Below are positions 50,201 through 59,451 of a stretch of DNA of 64,000 nt, piece after piece. Where the stretch lies: NCBI GenBank assembly GCA_035948315.1, contig DASZJG010000073.1, positions 129,223-193,222 on the forward strand, read 5' to 3'. Both the position numbers and the translations under genes were made by a program. Below the pieces are notes generated by a model. It saw nothing but the letters and a program-made list of their open reading frames with translations. It was not told the origin of the DNA and made no database searches. The DNA is from CAJCJE01 sp035948315 (GTDB taxonomy: Bacteria; Actinomycetota; Actinomycetes; Mycobacteriales; Pseudonocardiaceae). Numbering within the stretch: the stretch's first letter is position 1; every line of letters starts with the position of its first letter.

Positions 50201-51538
50201 TCAGCCACCCGCCCCGCCGCGGAACCCGGCACCGCCGCCACCACCGCCGCCACCGAGGCCGCCGCCTCCGCCCAAGCCACCACCGCCGAAGCCGGCACCG
50301 CCACCGCCGAAGCCGCCGCGTCCGGTCCCGCCGGTGCCACCGGTTCCCCCGGTGGTCGTGCCGGTCCTGGCCGGCGTGGCCGGGATCTGCACCTGCTGTC
50401 CCGCGGTGAGGCCGCTGAGCACCTGCGTCGAGCCGCCCTGGCTCATGCCGAGCGTGACGGTCTGGGTGGTGACGTTGTCGGTGTTGCCGGACTTCACGTA
50501 GACGACGGTCTTGCCGCCGACGTAGTGGATGGCCGAGCTGTCCACGACGAGGACGTTGCTCAGCTGCTTGACAATGATCGACACGGTCGCGCTGGCGCCG
50601 GCGTAGAGGCCGCTCGGGCTGCCGGTGACGCCGATGGTGACCGGGTAGCTCGGCACGCTGGCCGATCCGCTGGCCAGCAGCGCGACCGAGGAGACCGTGC
50701 CGTAGACCGGCTGGGTCGAGCCGTCCGCGATGATCACCGCCTGGTCACCGGTCTTCACCTGGCCGACCTCGGTGTCGTCGACGCTGGCGTTGACGATGTA
50801 GGAACCGTTGGAGATCAACACGATCTGCGCGCTGGACGAGCTGGTGCCGCTCGAACTCGACGAACCGCCGCTCGACGAACCGCCGCCACCGCCGCTCCCG
50901 CCGGCCCCACCGCCGCCGCCACTGCTGCCGCCGCTACCGCTGGAACCCGAGGACGAGGACGACGAGCCGGTCGAGCCGGTGGCGGAACTCCCGGCGGAGA
51001 CCTGCTGGCCAACGGTGAGGTTCACGGCGGCGACGGTGCCGCTGATCGGCGCGGTCAGGGTCGCCTCGGACAGCGCGTTCTGCGCGTTGCTCGCCTGGTT
51101 CTGCGCTGCGGTCAGCGCGGCCTGGTCGGCGTTGACCTGGGTCGCGGAGGCACTGGCCGTCTGGTCGGAGTCCAGCCGCGACTGGTCGGAGGACACCGTC
51201 GCCTGCGCCTCGGCCACGGAGGCGGCCAGCGACGCCGAGTTGATCGTGGCGAGCGCGGTGCCCGCGCTGACCTGCTGGCCCACCGTCGCGGTGACGCCGG
51301 TGACCTGGCCGGACACCGCGAAGTTGAGGTCCTCCTGCTGGGCGGGCTCGATCGTGCCCGAGGAAGAGATGGTCTGCCGCAACGTCCGGCTGCTCACCGT
51401 GGTGAAGCTGGTGGTCGCCGCGCTCGCCGGTCGGGTGGCCACCCAGACCCCGATGCCCGCGCCGGCAACAACGACAACGGCAAGCACGATGATGATCACG
51501 CGCGACCTGGTGACCCGCACTCGGTGTTTCAACGACAC
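50201..51538 (-). CDS. Periplasmic-adaptor-like (MFP/HlyD) protein with Gly-rich tail
   Basis: A 445-residue protein, first gene of the exporter operon. One membrane segment (about 13-34, VIIIVLAVVVVAGAGIGVWV) is followed by the split lipoyl domain (GTIEPAQQEDLNFAVSGQVT and LTAPISGTVAAVNLTVGQQV), a short coiled hairpin, a Ser/Gly-rich insert, and beta-barrel domains. The last 60 residues are mainly Gly with Phe and Arg. GTG at 51538 follows AGAAGGA. In a single-membrane actinobacterium such an adaptor would extend the MacB core into the cell wall. Confidence 0.92.
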   Translation of the reverse strand: MSLKHRVRVTRSRVIIIVLAVVVVAGAGIGVWVATRPASAATTSFTTVSSRTLRQTISSSGTIEPAQQEDLNFAVSGQVTGVTATVGQQVSAGTALATINSASLAASVAEAQATVSSDQSRLDSDQTASASATQVNADQAALTAAQNQASNAQNALSEATLTAPISGTVAAVNLTVGQQVSAGSSATGSTGSSSSSSGSSGSGGSSGGGGGAGGSGGGGGSSSGGSSSSSGTSSSSAQIVLISNGSYIVNASVDDTEVGQVKTGDQAVIIADGSTQPVYGTVSSVALLASGSASVPSYPVTIGVTGSPSGLYAGASATVSIIVKQLSNVLVVDSSAIHYVGGKTVVYVKSGNTDNVTTQTVTLGMSQGGSTQVLSGLTAGQQVQIPATPARTGTTTGGTGGTGGTGRGGFGGGGAGFGGGGLGGGGGLGGGGGGGGAGFRGGAGG

Positions 51539-51762
51539 GATCCTTCTTCCCTCACAGTGGGAGCGCGGTGATTGATGCTCCGAGCTTTGTGGGGGAAGCT
51601 GGCGATTGCCTGGATGAAATCTGGGAGTCAGCTGCGAACAGCACGCATCACGACAGCATTCATACAGCCCGCGTTCAGCCGATCACCGACCGTGTCAAGA
51701 TCGGTGCGCTCGCGTGCTCGCTGCCCAACTGGACGGTAAGGCGCGACCGGCCGACCGGGCAA

Positions 51763-51794
51763 GAGCCACCAGCCCTTCGGGCGAAGGGCGGCTC
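51763..51794 (-). terminator. Hairpin at the end of the VOC gene
   Basis: GAGCC...GCCCTTC (51763-51778) pairs with GAAGGGC...GGCTC (51783-51794), with a four-base bulge on one side and a small GGGC loop. It overlaps the VOC stop codon at 51793-51795. The 254-bp spacer to the left, before the adaptor operon start at 51538, holds no recognisable gene. Confidence 0.55.
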
Positions 51795-52314
51795 AGTCTT
51801 CCAGGATCGGCGTCCCGTTGAAGATGCCGAGTTCCTCGCGGTAGAACTCGATCCCGACCCCGTTCGGGTCGCGAACGTAGAGGCTGTCCTCGACGCCGCG
51901 ATCCGGCCCGAGGTACTCGACGCCCGCCGCGTCCAGCTTGGCCTTGATCTCGGCGAAGCGCTCCGCGGGCGTGGACAGCGCGATGTGCTGCACCGCGCCG
52001 ATGGTCTCACTGAAGTCCGGGTGGTCGTGCCCTGGAAAGTCGAAGAACCCGAGCAGGTTGCGGTTGCCCATGTCGAAGAAGAAGTGGCTGGACCCGGCGT
52101 AGTCCCGGTTCTCCACCAACTCGACCAGCGGGCAGCCGAGGAACTCCTGGTAGAATACGATGGTCTGTTCGACGTCCCGGCAGATCAGCGCGACGTGGTG
52201 GAAGCCGCGCGTCGGTGTGTGCGAACGCGCCGCGCCGGTGCGCAGATACCGGTCACGGAGTTCGCCGCGTCGTTTCCTGATCGCGTCCAGTTCCTCGCCC
52301 TGTGGCTGTGGCAT
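51793..52314 (-). CDS. VOC/glyoxalase-superfamily protein
   Basis: A 173-residue protein with the paired beta-alpha-beta-beta-beta modules of the vicinal-oxygen-chelate fold: GFHHVALICRDVEQTIVFYQ, then VQHIALSTPAERFAEIKAKL and YVRDPNGVGIEFY. The likely metal ligands are His in HHVAL, His in QHIAL and Glu in IEFY. The reaction is not known; dioxygenase or isomerase activity is possible. An N-terminal extension of 35 residues is Arg-rich. ATG at 52314 has no ribosome binding site, but TAGTCT lies seven bases upstream, fitting a leaderless transcript. It follows the hemerythrin gene by 27 nt. Confidence 0.88.
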   Translation of the reverse strand: MPQPQGEELDAIRKRRGELRDRYLRTGAARSHTPTRGFHHVALICRDVEQTIVFYQEFLGCPLVELVENRDYAGSSHFFFDMGNRNLLGFFDFPGHDHPDFSETIGAVQHIALSTPAERFAEIKAKLDAAGVEYLGPDRGVEDSLYVRDPNGVGIEFYREELGIFNGTPILED

Positions 52315-52341
52315 GAGAACCAGACTAGTTGAGCGCGCAAC

Positions 52342-53034
52342 TCATAGCACGGCATCACCGCGCACCCGGTCGATGTAGCGGGCGTACCGGTGCCGCGCAC
52401 CGAACTGCCAGGCGAACCGCGCGACCGCCGGCAGCATCATCATGAACTTCTCCGTCTCGGCCCGCGACGTCTCCTCCAGTAGCAGGCCGAACACGGTGAA
52501 ACGCTGCCTTGCGGGCGCCTTCGCGGCCGCGATCTCGCCGAGCTTCTCCCATTCGGCCACGGTCATGCACTCCTGTGCGATCGGCAGGATCTGTTGCTCC
52601 TCCTCGTCGAGGTGTTCGACGAGGGAGTTCCTCAGCTGACGCAGGGTCGAGGACAGTTCCCCCGCGACCGAGGCCGCACCGGTACGTCGCCAGCGCGCCA
52701 GCAGCGTCTCCACGTTCGCCAGGTGTCCGGCCATCTGCTCGTGCTGGCGCTCCATCCGGTGCACGAGATCGGCCCGCACGCCGGCGCGCTCCAGCAGCAT
52801 CGGCCACAGGTACTCGTCCTCGCTGCGATGATGATGGTGCAGCAGGCCGATCACCAGTTCCAGATGGTCGGCGATGCGCGCGGCGCGGCGGAGATCACCG
52901 GCCGGTGCCTGCAGAATCAGGTCCGCGGCCTGCCGGAACTCGCGGCGGAAAACCCGGTGCACGACGACCATGTCGCGGGTATCCGGTTTCTCCGGCGCTT
53001 GTGGACCGGCGGCCATTGATGTTCTCGTGTTCAT
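52342..53034 (-). CDS. Hemerythrin HHE-domain protein
   Basis: A 230-residue cytoplasmic protein. A four-helix hemerythrin-like domain carries the expected di-iron ligands: His in VVVHRVFRREF, HHHHRSEDEYLWP, the His of ERQHEQM and HLDEEEQQILP. Such proteins bind oxygen, NO or act as iron sensors and redox buffers. A C-terminal extension of about 60 residues is helical and resembles that of other actinobacterial hemerythrin-domain proteins. The ATG at 53034 has no clear ribosome binding site. It is divergent from the cysteine-desulfurase-like gene across 70 bp. Confidence 0.92.
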   Translation of the reverse strand: MNTRTSMAAGPQAPEKPDTRDMVVVHRVFRREFRQAADLILQAPAGDLRRAARIADHLELVIGLLHHHHRSEDEYLWPMLLERAGVRADLVHRMERQHEQMAGHLANVETLLARWRRTGAASVAGELSSTLRQLRNSLVEHLDEEEQQILPIAQECMTVAEWEKLGEIAAAKAPARQRFTVFGLLLEETSRAETEKFMMMLPAVARFAWQFGARHRYARYIDRVRGDAVL

Positions 53035-53104
53035 GCCGCATCACGATGTGCGGCCGAACGGGTGATTGTCCAGCCGAAGTCCGTTGACCGGAAAGGCGGA
53101 AACC

Positions 53105-54304
53105 ATGGGCTACGACGTCGATGCGCTGCGCGCTCGATTCCCCGCGCTGGCGAGCGGGACCGCGCACTTCGACGGGCCGGGCGGCTCGCAGGTGCCGGAC
53201 GTGGTCGCGGACGCGGTACACGCGACCCTGGTCTCCTCGATCGCCAATCGGGGCCGGGTCACCGCGGCCGAGCGCCGCGCCGACGACGTCGTGCGGGCGG
53301 CCCGGTCGGCCATGGCCGACCTGCTGCGCGCCGACGAGCGCGGCATCGTGTTCGGCCGCAGCATGACGCAGCTGACCTACGATTTCGCCCGCACCCTGGC
53401 GAAAACCTGGCGCCCCGGCGACAACGTGGTGGTCACCCGGCTCGACCACGACGCGAACATCCGTCCCTGGGTGCAGGCCGCGACCGCGGTCGGCGCGGCG
53501 GTGCGCTGGGCCGAGTTCGACCCGTCGACCGCCGAGTTGACCGTCGCCGACGTCGCGACCGTGCTCGACGAGCGGACCAGGCTGGTCGCGGTGACCGGCG
53601 CGGCCAACCTGATCGGCACCCGCCCGCCCATCGCGGAGATCGCCGAACTCGCGCACGAAGCCGGCGCACTGTGCTATGTGGACGGTGTGCATCTGACCGC
53701 GCACGCGGCCGTGGAGGCGACGCCGTTCGACTTCTTCGCCTGCTCGCCCTACAAGTTCCTCGGCCCGCACTGCGGCGTACTGGCCGGCAAACCCGACGTG
53801 CTCGCCGATCTGCACCCGGACAAGCTGCTGCCCGCGACCGAGGAGATCCCGGACCGCTTCGAGTTCGGCACCCTCCCCTACGAACTGCTCGCCGGCACGA
53901 CCGCCGCCGTCGACCTGATCGCCTCGCTTGGCACCGGCGCCGACCGCCGCGCCCGAATCGTCGCCGGGATGACGTCGGTGGCCGAACACGAGGATCGCCT
54001 GCGGCACCGGGTCGAGGCACACCTGGCCGAACTGCCCGGCGCGGTCTGCCATTCCCGCGCGAAGGACCGCACGCCGACGCTGCTCGTCACGTTCGCCGGA
54101 CAGTCCACATCGGACGCTCATCGGTTCCTCGCCGAGCGGAACATCAACGCGCCGGCCGGCTCGTTCTACGCGGTGGAGGCGTCCCGGCGGCTCGGCCTCG
54201 GCGACACCGGCGGCCTGCGCATCGGCATCGCCCCGTACACCGACGATGCCGAGATCGACCGGCTGATCGCCGGTTTGACCGAATTCGTCGGCGCCGCAAG
54301 CTAG
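53105..54304 (+). CDS. Cysteine-desulfurase-like PLP enzyme
   Basis: A 399-residue class V aminotransferase-fold protein. It has the small motif DGPGGSQVP near residue 20, DHDANIRPW with the ring-stacking His, DGVHLTAHA with the pyridine-binding Asp, and the PLP Lys in SPYKFLGPHCG. It belongs to the SufS/CsdA-like group annotated as cysteine-desulfurase-like. A catalytic loop Cys cannot be assigned with confidence, so a different beta- or gamma-lyase activity is possible. ATG at 53105 follows AAAGGCGG. No iron-sulfur assembly genes are nearby. Confidence 0.9.
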   Translation: MGYDVDALRARFPALASGTAHFDGPGGSQVPDVVADAVHATLVSSIANRGRVTAAERRADDVVRAARSAMADLLRADERGIVFGRSMTQLTYDFARTLAKTWRPGDNVVVTRLDHDANIRPWVQAATAVGAAVRWAEFDPSTAELTVADVATVLDERTRLVAVTGAANLIGTRPPIAEIAELAHEAGALCYVDGVHLTAHAAVEATPFDFFACSPYKFLGPHCGVLAGKPDVLADLHPDKLLPATEEIPDRFEFGTLPYELLAGTTAAVDLIASLGTGADRRARIVAGMTSVAEHEDRLRHRVEAHLAELPGAVCHSRAKDRTPTLLVTFAGQSTSDAHRFLAERNINAPAGSFYAVEASRRLGLGDTGGLRIGIAPYTDDAEIDRLIAGLTEFVGAAS

Positions 54305-54314
54305 CGTGCACACC

Positions 54315-55475
54315 ATGACCCAGCACGAAATGACCCTGCACGAAGTGCTGCAAGCCCGCGTCGAGGACGGCACCGTGCCCGGCGCGGTCGGCCTGATCGC
54401 CAACGGGGAGGACGTCGAGGTGGCCGCGGTCGGCTCGGTGGACTTCGCCGGCACCGCGCCGATGACCGACGACTCGATCTTTCGCATCGCCTCGATCACC
54501 AAACCGATCGCTGCGGCTGCGGTGCTCATCCTGCTGGACGAGGGTCGCGTCGCGCTCGATGATCCAGTCTCCCGCTGGCTGCCCGAACTCGCCGCGCTGT
54601 CGGTCGTGCGCGATCCGGCCGGTCCGGTCGACGACGTGGTGCCGGCCAACCGCCCGATCACCGTGTTCGACCTGCTGACGTTCCGCACCGGCTACGGCTT
54701 CCCCGAGGACTTCAGCATCGCCGCGGCCATGAAACTGTTCGCCGAGGTGCACCACTCCGACCCGCGCGACCCGAGCACCTACCCCGACCCGAGCACCTGG
54801 CTGGCCAATCTGGCGCGGGTGCCCATGGTCGCCCAGCCCGGCGAGACCTGGCTGTACAACACGTCATCGGACATCCAGGGCGCGCTGGTCAGCAGGGTCA
54901 CCGGCGAGAGCTTCGCGGACTTCCTGGCCGAGCGGATCTTCGACCCGCTGGGCATGGCGGACACCGGGTTCACCATCGCACTGGAGAAGATGGACCGGTT
55001 CACCACCGCCTACCAGCACGGCCAGGACGGCGCACTCGAGGTGTTCGAGGCGCCGCCCGGCCACTGGGACACCGTGCCGCCGTTCCAGTCCGGCGCGGGC
55101 GGCCTGGCCTCGACCGCCGGGGACTGGTTCCGGTTCGGCCGGATGCTGCTCGCCGGAGGTGGCAAGATCCTCTCCGCGGAGTCCGTCCGCCTGATGACCA
55201 CCGATCACCTGACGCAGGCGCAGCGCGAGGCGAGCGCGCTGTTCCTGGAGGGACAGGGCTGGGGCTTCGGCGGCTCGGTCGACATCGCCGCGATCGATCC
55301 GTGGAACGTGCCGGGCCGCTACGGCTGGGTGGGCGGCACCGGCACCTCCGCGCACGTCGTCCCGTCGCGGAACCGGGTCGAGGTGCTGATGACCCAGGTC
55401 GGCATGACCAGCCCGGCGCCGCTGCCGATCATGCGCGAGTTCTGGCGCTACGCGGCGGGCGCGTCGCGGGCGTGA
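54315..55475 (+). CDS. Serine hydrolase of the class C beta-lactamase family
   Basis: A 386-residue protein with the penicillin-binding transpeptidase-like fold: nucleophile Ser and Lys in SITK near residue 62, the Tyr-x-Asn motif in WLYNTSSD, and a Gly-rich C-terminal element (GWVGGTGTSAHV) in place of the usual Lys-Thr-Gly. There is no signal peptide, so it is cytoplasmic and more likely an esterase or amidase than a beta-lactamase. ATG at 54315 has TAGCGT seven bases upstream and no Shine-Dalgarno, fitting a leaderless transcript. Its stop touches an in-frame ATG of tex (TGATG). Confidence 0.9.
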   Translation: MTQHEMTLHEVLQARVEDGTVPGAVGLIANGEDVEVAAVGSVDFAGTAPMTDDSIFRIASITKPIAAAAVLILLDEGRVALDDPVSRWLPELAALSVVRDPAGPVDDVVPANRPITVFDLLTFRTGYGFPEDFSIAAAMKLFAEVHHSDPRDPSTYPDPSTWLANLARVPMVAQPGETWLYNTSSDIQGALVSRVTGESFADFLAERIFDPLGMADTGFTIALEKMDRFTTAYQHGQDGALEVFEAPPGHWDTVPPFQSGAGGLASTAGDWFRFGRMLLAGGGKILSAESVRLMTTDHLTQAQREASALFLEGQGWGFGGSVDIAAIDPWNVPGRYGWVGGTGTSAHVVPSRNRVEVLMTQVGMTSPAPLPIMREFWRYAAGASRA

Positions 55476-55501
55476 TGCCCGACAAGGCAGAATGCACGCC
55501 C

Positions 55502-57886
55502 GTGACCACCACCAGCCAACCGAACATCCATCTGAAGATCGCCGATGAACTCGGGGTGCGCGAAGGCCAGGTGAAGGCGGCCGTCGAGCTGTTGGACGGT
55601 GGGTCGACCGTGCCGTTCATCGCCCGGTACCGCAAGGAGGTGACCGGCACCCTCGACGACGCGCAGCTGCGCACGCTGGAGGAGCGCCTGCACTACCTGC
55701 GCGAGATGGAGGAGCGCCGCGTCGCGATCCTCGAGTCGATCGACTCCCAGGGCAAGCTCGACGACGCGCTGCGCGCGCAGATCATGGCCGCCGACTCCAA
55801 GGCCCGCCTGGAGGACATCTACCTCCCGTACAAGCCGAAGCGGCGCACCAAGGCGCAGATCGCCAGGGAGGCCGGGCTCGAACCGCTGGCCGACGGCCTG
55901 CTCACCGACCCGACCGTGGACCCGCAGGCGGCGGGCGCCGCGTTCGTCAACGAGGAGGCAGGCGTCCCGGACACCGCCGCGGCGCTGGAGGGCGCGCGGG
56001 CGATCCTGGTCGAGCGCTTCGCCGAGGACGCGGACCTGGTCGGCTCGCTGCGTGAGCAGATGTGGTCGCGCGGTCGGCTGACCGCCAAGGTCCGCGAGGG
56101 CAAGGAGACCGACGGCGCCAAGTTCGCCGACTACTTCGACTTCTCCGAGCCGTTCACCACCCTCCCCTCCCACCGCGTGCTGGCCATGTTCCGGGGTGAG
56201 AAGGAGGAGGTCCTCGACCTCACCGCCGACCCGGAGGAAGCACCCGCCGATCCGGACGCGCCGCCGGTGCGCAGCAAATACGAGATAGAGATCGCCGCCC
56301 GGTTCAACGTGAGCGATCAGGGCCGCGCGGCCGACAAGTGGCTGGGCGACACGGTGCGCTGGGCCTGGCGGACCCGCATCCTGGTCCGGCTCGGCATCGA
56401 TCTGCGCACCCGGCTGCGCCAGGACGCCGAGGACGAGGCCGTGCGGGTGTTCGCGACCAACCTGCGCGACCTGCTGCTCGCCGCGCCCGCGGGCGCCCGC
56501 GCGACCATGGGCCTCGACCCGGGCTTCCGCACCGGGGTGAAGGTCGCGGTGGTGGACGGGAACGGCAAGGTGGTCGCGACCACCGCGATCTACCCGCACC
56601 AGCCGCAGAACCGCTGGGACGAGTCGCTGCACACGCTGGAGAAGCTGGCCCGCGAGCACAACGTGGACCTGATCTCGATCGGCAACGGCACCGCGTCCCG
56701 CGAGACCGACAAGCTGGCAGGCGACCTGATCAAGGCGCACCCGGACCTGACGGTGACCAAGGTCGTGGTGTCCGAAGCCGGCGCGTCGGTCTACTCGGCG
56801 TCGCCGTACGCGTCGCGCGAGTTCCCGGACATGGACGTGTCGCTGCGCGGCGCCGTGTCCATCGCGCGCCGGTTGCAGGATCCGCTCGCCGAACTGGTGA
56901 AGATCGACCCGAAGTCGATCGGCGTCGGCCAGTACCAGCACGACCTGTCCGAGGTGAAGCTGTCGCGTTCGCTGGACGCGGTGGTCGAGGACTGCGTGAA
57001 CTCGGTCGGCGTCGACCTGAACACCGCGTCCGCGCCGCTGCTGCGCCGGGTGTCCGGCATCAGCGAGGGGTTGGCCGAGAACATCGTCACCCACCGCGAT
57101 TCGCACGGCTCGTTCCGCTCGCGCAGCGCGCTCAAGGAGGTGCCCCGGCTGGGGCCGAAGGCGTTCGAGCAGTGCGCGGGCTTCCTGCGCATCCCGGACG
57201 GCGACGACCCGCTGGACGCGTCCAGCGTGCACCCGGAGGCGTACCCGGTGGTACGCGAGATCGTGACGACCACCAAGACCGACATCCGCGAGCTGATCGG
57301 CAACAAGAAGGTTCTGGCCACGGTCAAGCCTGCCGAGTTCGTCAGCGACACCTTCGGTCTGCCGACCATCACCGACATCCTCACCGAACTCGACAAGCCC
57401 GGCCGCGACCCGCGCCCCGAGTTCAAGACCGCGACCTTCGCCGACGGCGTGGAGAAGATCGGCGACCTCAAGGCCGGCATGGTGCTGGAGGGCGTGGTCA
57501 CCAACGTGGCCGCGTTCGGCGCGTTCGTGGACATCGGCGTGCACTGCGACGGCCTGGTGCACGTGTCGGCAATGTCCCGCAACTTCGTCAAGGACCCCCG
57601 GGAGGTCGCCAAGTCCGGCGATATCGTCCGGGTGAAAGTCCTGGACGTGGACGTGCCGCGCAAGCGGATCTCGCTAACGTTGCGGCTCGACGACGACGCG
57701 ACCCCGCAGCAGGGCCAGGGCGACAACCGCGACCGGGCCGAGAACAACCGGCGGGACGGCGGCAATCGCCGGGACCGCAACGCAGGCGGCAAACAGGGCG
57801 GTGGCCGCCAGGGCGGTCAGCGCAACAGCCCGCCACCCAGCGGATCCATGGCCGACGCGCTGCGCCGCGCGGGCTTCGGCCGCTGA
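55502..57886 (+). CDS. tex: Tex-type RNA-binding transcription accessory protein
   Basis: A 794-residue protein of normal Tex length. In order: N-terminal helical Tex domain (GSTVPFIARYRKEVTGTLDD), YqgF-like RNase H fold (GLDPGFRTGVKVAVVD), helix-hairpin-helix modules (SVGVDLNTASAPLLRRVSGI), and an S1 domain (GMVLEGVVTNVAAFGAFVDI). A 60-residue Arg/Asn/Gly-rich tail follows. Tex is a bacterial Spt6 relative that binds nucleic acid and acts in transcription or RNA turnover. GTG at 55502 gives the N-terminus seen in relatives; ATG at 55475 would be coupled to the upstream gene and adds nine residues. Confidence 0.94.
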   Translation: MTTTSQPNIHLKIADELGVREGQVKAAVELLDGGSTVPFIARYRKEVTGTLDDAQLRTLEERLHYLREMEERRVAILESIDSQGKLDDALRAQIMAADSKARLEDIYLPYKPKRRTKAQIAREAGLEPLADGLLTDPTVDPQAAGAAFVNEEAGVPDTAAALEGARAILVERFAEDADLVGSLREQMWSRGRLTAKVREGKETDGAKFADYFDFSEPFTTLPSHRVLAMFRGEKEEVLDLTADPEEAPADPDAPPVRSKYEIEIAARFNVSDQGRAADKWLGDTVRWAWRTRILVRLGIDLRTRLRQDAEDEAVRVFATNLRDLLLAAPAGARATMGLDPGFRTGVKVAVVDGNGKVVATTAIYPHQPQNRWDESLHTLEKLAREHNVDLISIGNGTASRETDKLAGDLIKAHPDLTVTKVVVSEAGASVYSASPYASREFPDMDVSLRGAVSIARRLQDPLAELVKIDPKSIGVGQYQHDLSEVKLSRSLDAVVEDCVNSVGVDLNTASAPLLRRVSGISEGLAENIVTHRDSHGSFRSRSALKEVPRLGPKAFEQCAGFLRIPDGDDPLDASSVHPEAYPVVREIVTTTKTDIRELIGNKKVLATVKPAEFVSDTFGLPTITDILTELDKPGRDPRPEFKTATFADGVEKIGDLKAGMVLEGVVTNVAAFGAFVDIGVHCDGLVHVSAMSRNFVKDPREVAKSGDIVRVKVLDVDVPRKRISLTLRLDDDATPQQGQGDNRDRAENNRRDGGNRRDRNAGGKQGGGRQGGQRNSPPPSGSMADALRRAGFGR

Positions 57887-57916
57887 GCGACATCGAATCG
57901 GCCGGAAAGGGCTGAC

Positions 57917-58417
57917 ATGGCAGCAGAACAAACCCCGGCCGGTTCGCTGGACCTGCCACCGAGCTTCGCGCAACGCATCCGGCGGGGCTCGGTGGCCATG
58001 GGCACCAACCTGATCGTGGCCGCCGTCATACTGGGCGGCGGCTCGATCGTCGAGGCCACCTTCAGCTCCGGCGGCACCGGCCCGAACCGGGCCTGGGTGA
58101 TCTACTTCGGCCTACTGCCCGCCCTGCTGATGATCGGCCTCGCCCGGCAGATGCTGCGCGTCCGGCGCTGCCTGGAGGGCGACAGCCTGAACCTCGCCGC
58201 GGTCGAGGCCCTGCGGCCGACGCTGCGACTGTGGTGGATCATGGTGGTGGTCGCGGCGCTGGTGGCCATCGTGCTGATCATGGTGCTGGATTTCCTGGCC
58301 CACACCAACACGTCCGGCTCGGCCATTCTCGGCGCGCTGTTCCCGTTCCTGGCCGCGGTCGTCGCGAACACGAGCTACGGCACCAGCAAGAGCTGGCTGA
58401 ACACCAAGGTCAACTGA
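57917..58417 (+). CDS. Small membrane protein, unknown function
   Basis: A 166-residue protein with four predicted membrane segments (about 27-46, 62-80, 108-128, 136-156) and short loops. No family motif is recognised. ATG at 57917 follows GGAAAGGG. It lies 30 nt after tex and is probably in the same transcript. It is convergent with the SorC regulator gene, with two bases between the stop codons. Confidence 0.8.
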   Translation: MAAEQTPAGSLDLPPSFAQRIRRGSVAMGTNLIVAAVILGGGSIVEATFSSGGTGPNRAWVIYFGLLPALLMIGLARQMLRVRRCLEGDSLNLAAVEALRPTLRLWWIMVVVAALVAIVLIMVLDFLAHTNTSGSAILGALFPFLAAVVANTSYGTSKSWLNTKVN

Positions 58418-58419
58418 CC

Positions 58420-59451
58420 CTAGCCAGGGGCGACGCGCGCGGTCGCGGCCTGGGCCGGTGGGCGAACCCGCGCGAGTTCGATCAGCAGTTCCGCCGTGTC
58501 CGCGTCGATGACCAGGGTCGTGACCAGACCGGAGCGCAGCACCGCGTCGATGGCCGTCGCCTTGGCCGGCCCGCCGGCCAAGGCGATCACCTCGGGTACC
58601 CGGCGCAGCTGCTCGGTCTCGATGGCGAGCACGTAGTGCGCGAGGCCGGTGCTCAGCGCGCGCCCGTTCGCGTCGAACAGCCGCGCGGCCATCTCGGCGG
58701 TGACGCCGTGCTGGCCGAGCCCGTCCCGCGCCTTCGGGTCGAGCACGTCGTAGACGGTCGAGAGGCCCTTCTGCCAGCCGCCGATCGCGACGACCGCAGT
58801 GGTGATCCGGTCGAAATGCTCGAACGCGTCGGCCACGCCCGGCTGTTTGCGCAGTGTCTCGGCGGTGCGCCGGTCGGGCAGGACGAGCGGGGCGTAGATC
58901 GGATAGCCGCTGCCGCCGGCGAGCCGGGCCGCCCTGCTCACGGTTTCCACCGAGCTGTCGTGCAGATCCATCCGCGAGTAGACGCCGCAGAGCTGCACAA
59001 TTGAGCACGGCGCGAGCCGGTGCAGCGACGCGACCATCGCGTTGACGGTCCGGCCCCAGGCGAGGCCGAGCACGTCGTCCGAGGTGATCGTCTCGGTGAG
59101 CAACTCGGCCGCCATCACGCCGAGGCGCCTGCGCAGCCCGAGCACCGGATCCCCGCCGGAGGACTCCGGCTGGCGTTGCAGCACCAGCGCCCGGTGCAGC
59201 CCGTACGCGCGCCGCAGCTCACCGGAAAGGTCCAGGTCAAGCGGGTCGGGCAGGCTGATCCGCACCTCGATCAGGCCGCGTTCCAGCGCGGCGTCGAGCA
59301 GCCGCGCGACCTTGAACCGGCTGATGCCGAACTCGTCGGCGATCTGCACCTTGGTCCGCCCGTCCAGGTGGAAGCGGCGGGCGATGGAGGCGGCCAGCAT
59401 GTTCTGGGCCGGGCCCCAATCACTCGCCATCTCGGCCGATTCAGCGCTCAT
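58420..59451 (-). CDS. SorC/DeoR-type sugar-binding transcription regulator
   Basis: A 343-residue regulator. The N-terminal helix-turn-helix (GRTKVQIADEFGISRFKVAR) leads to a SorC-type sugar-phosphate-binding domain related to NagB (VLGLAWGRTVNAMVASLHRL, GVYSRM, VVAIGGWQK, VIALAGGPAKATAIDAVL). Such proteins control sugar and polyol operons in response to a phosphorylated intermediate. The ATG at 59451 overlaps the palindrome GCTCATATGAGC, and TATTAT lies eight bases upstream, so it may be leaderless and autoregulated. It is divergent from the polyol operon, its likely target. Confidence 0.92.
   Translation of the reverse strand: MSAESAEMASDWGPAQNMLAASIARRFHLDGRTKVQIADEFGISRFKVARLLDAALERGLIEVRISLPDPLDLDLSGELRRAYGLHRALVLQRQPESSGGDPVLGLRRRLGVMAAELLTETITSDDVLGLAWGRTVNAMVASLHRLAPCSIVQLCGVYSRMDLHDSSVETVSRAARLAGGSGYPIYAPLVLPDRRTAETLRKQPGVADAFEHFDRITTAVVAIGGWQKGLSTVYDVLDPKARDGLGQHGVTAEMAARLFDANGRALSTGLAHYVLAIETEQLRRVPEVIALAGGPAKATAIDAVLRSGLVTTLVIDADTAELLIELARVRPPAQAATARVAPG

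Noticed and set aside
55448..57562. A 704-codon minus-strand frame opposite tex
   Set aside because: Shadow of a strongly conserved plus-strand gene; composition His/Arg/Val-rich without domains.
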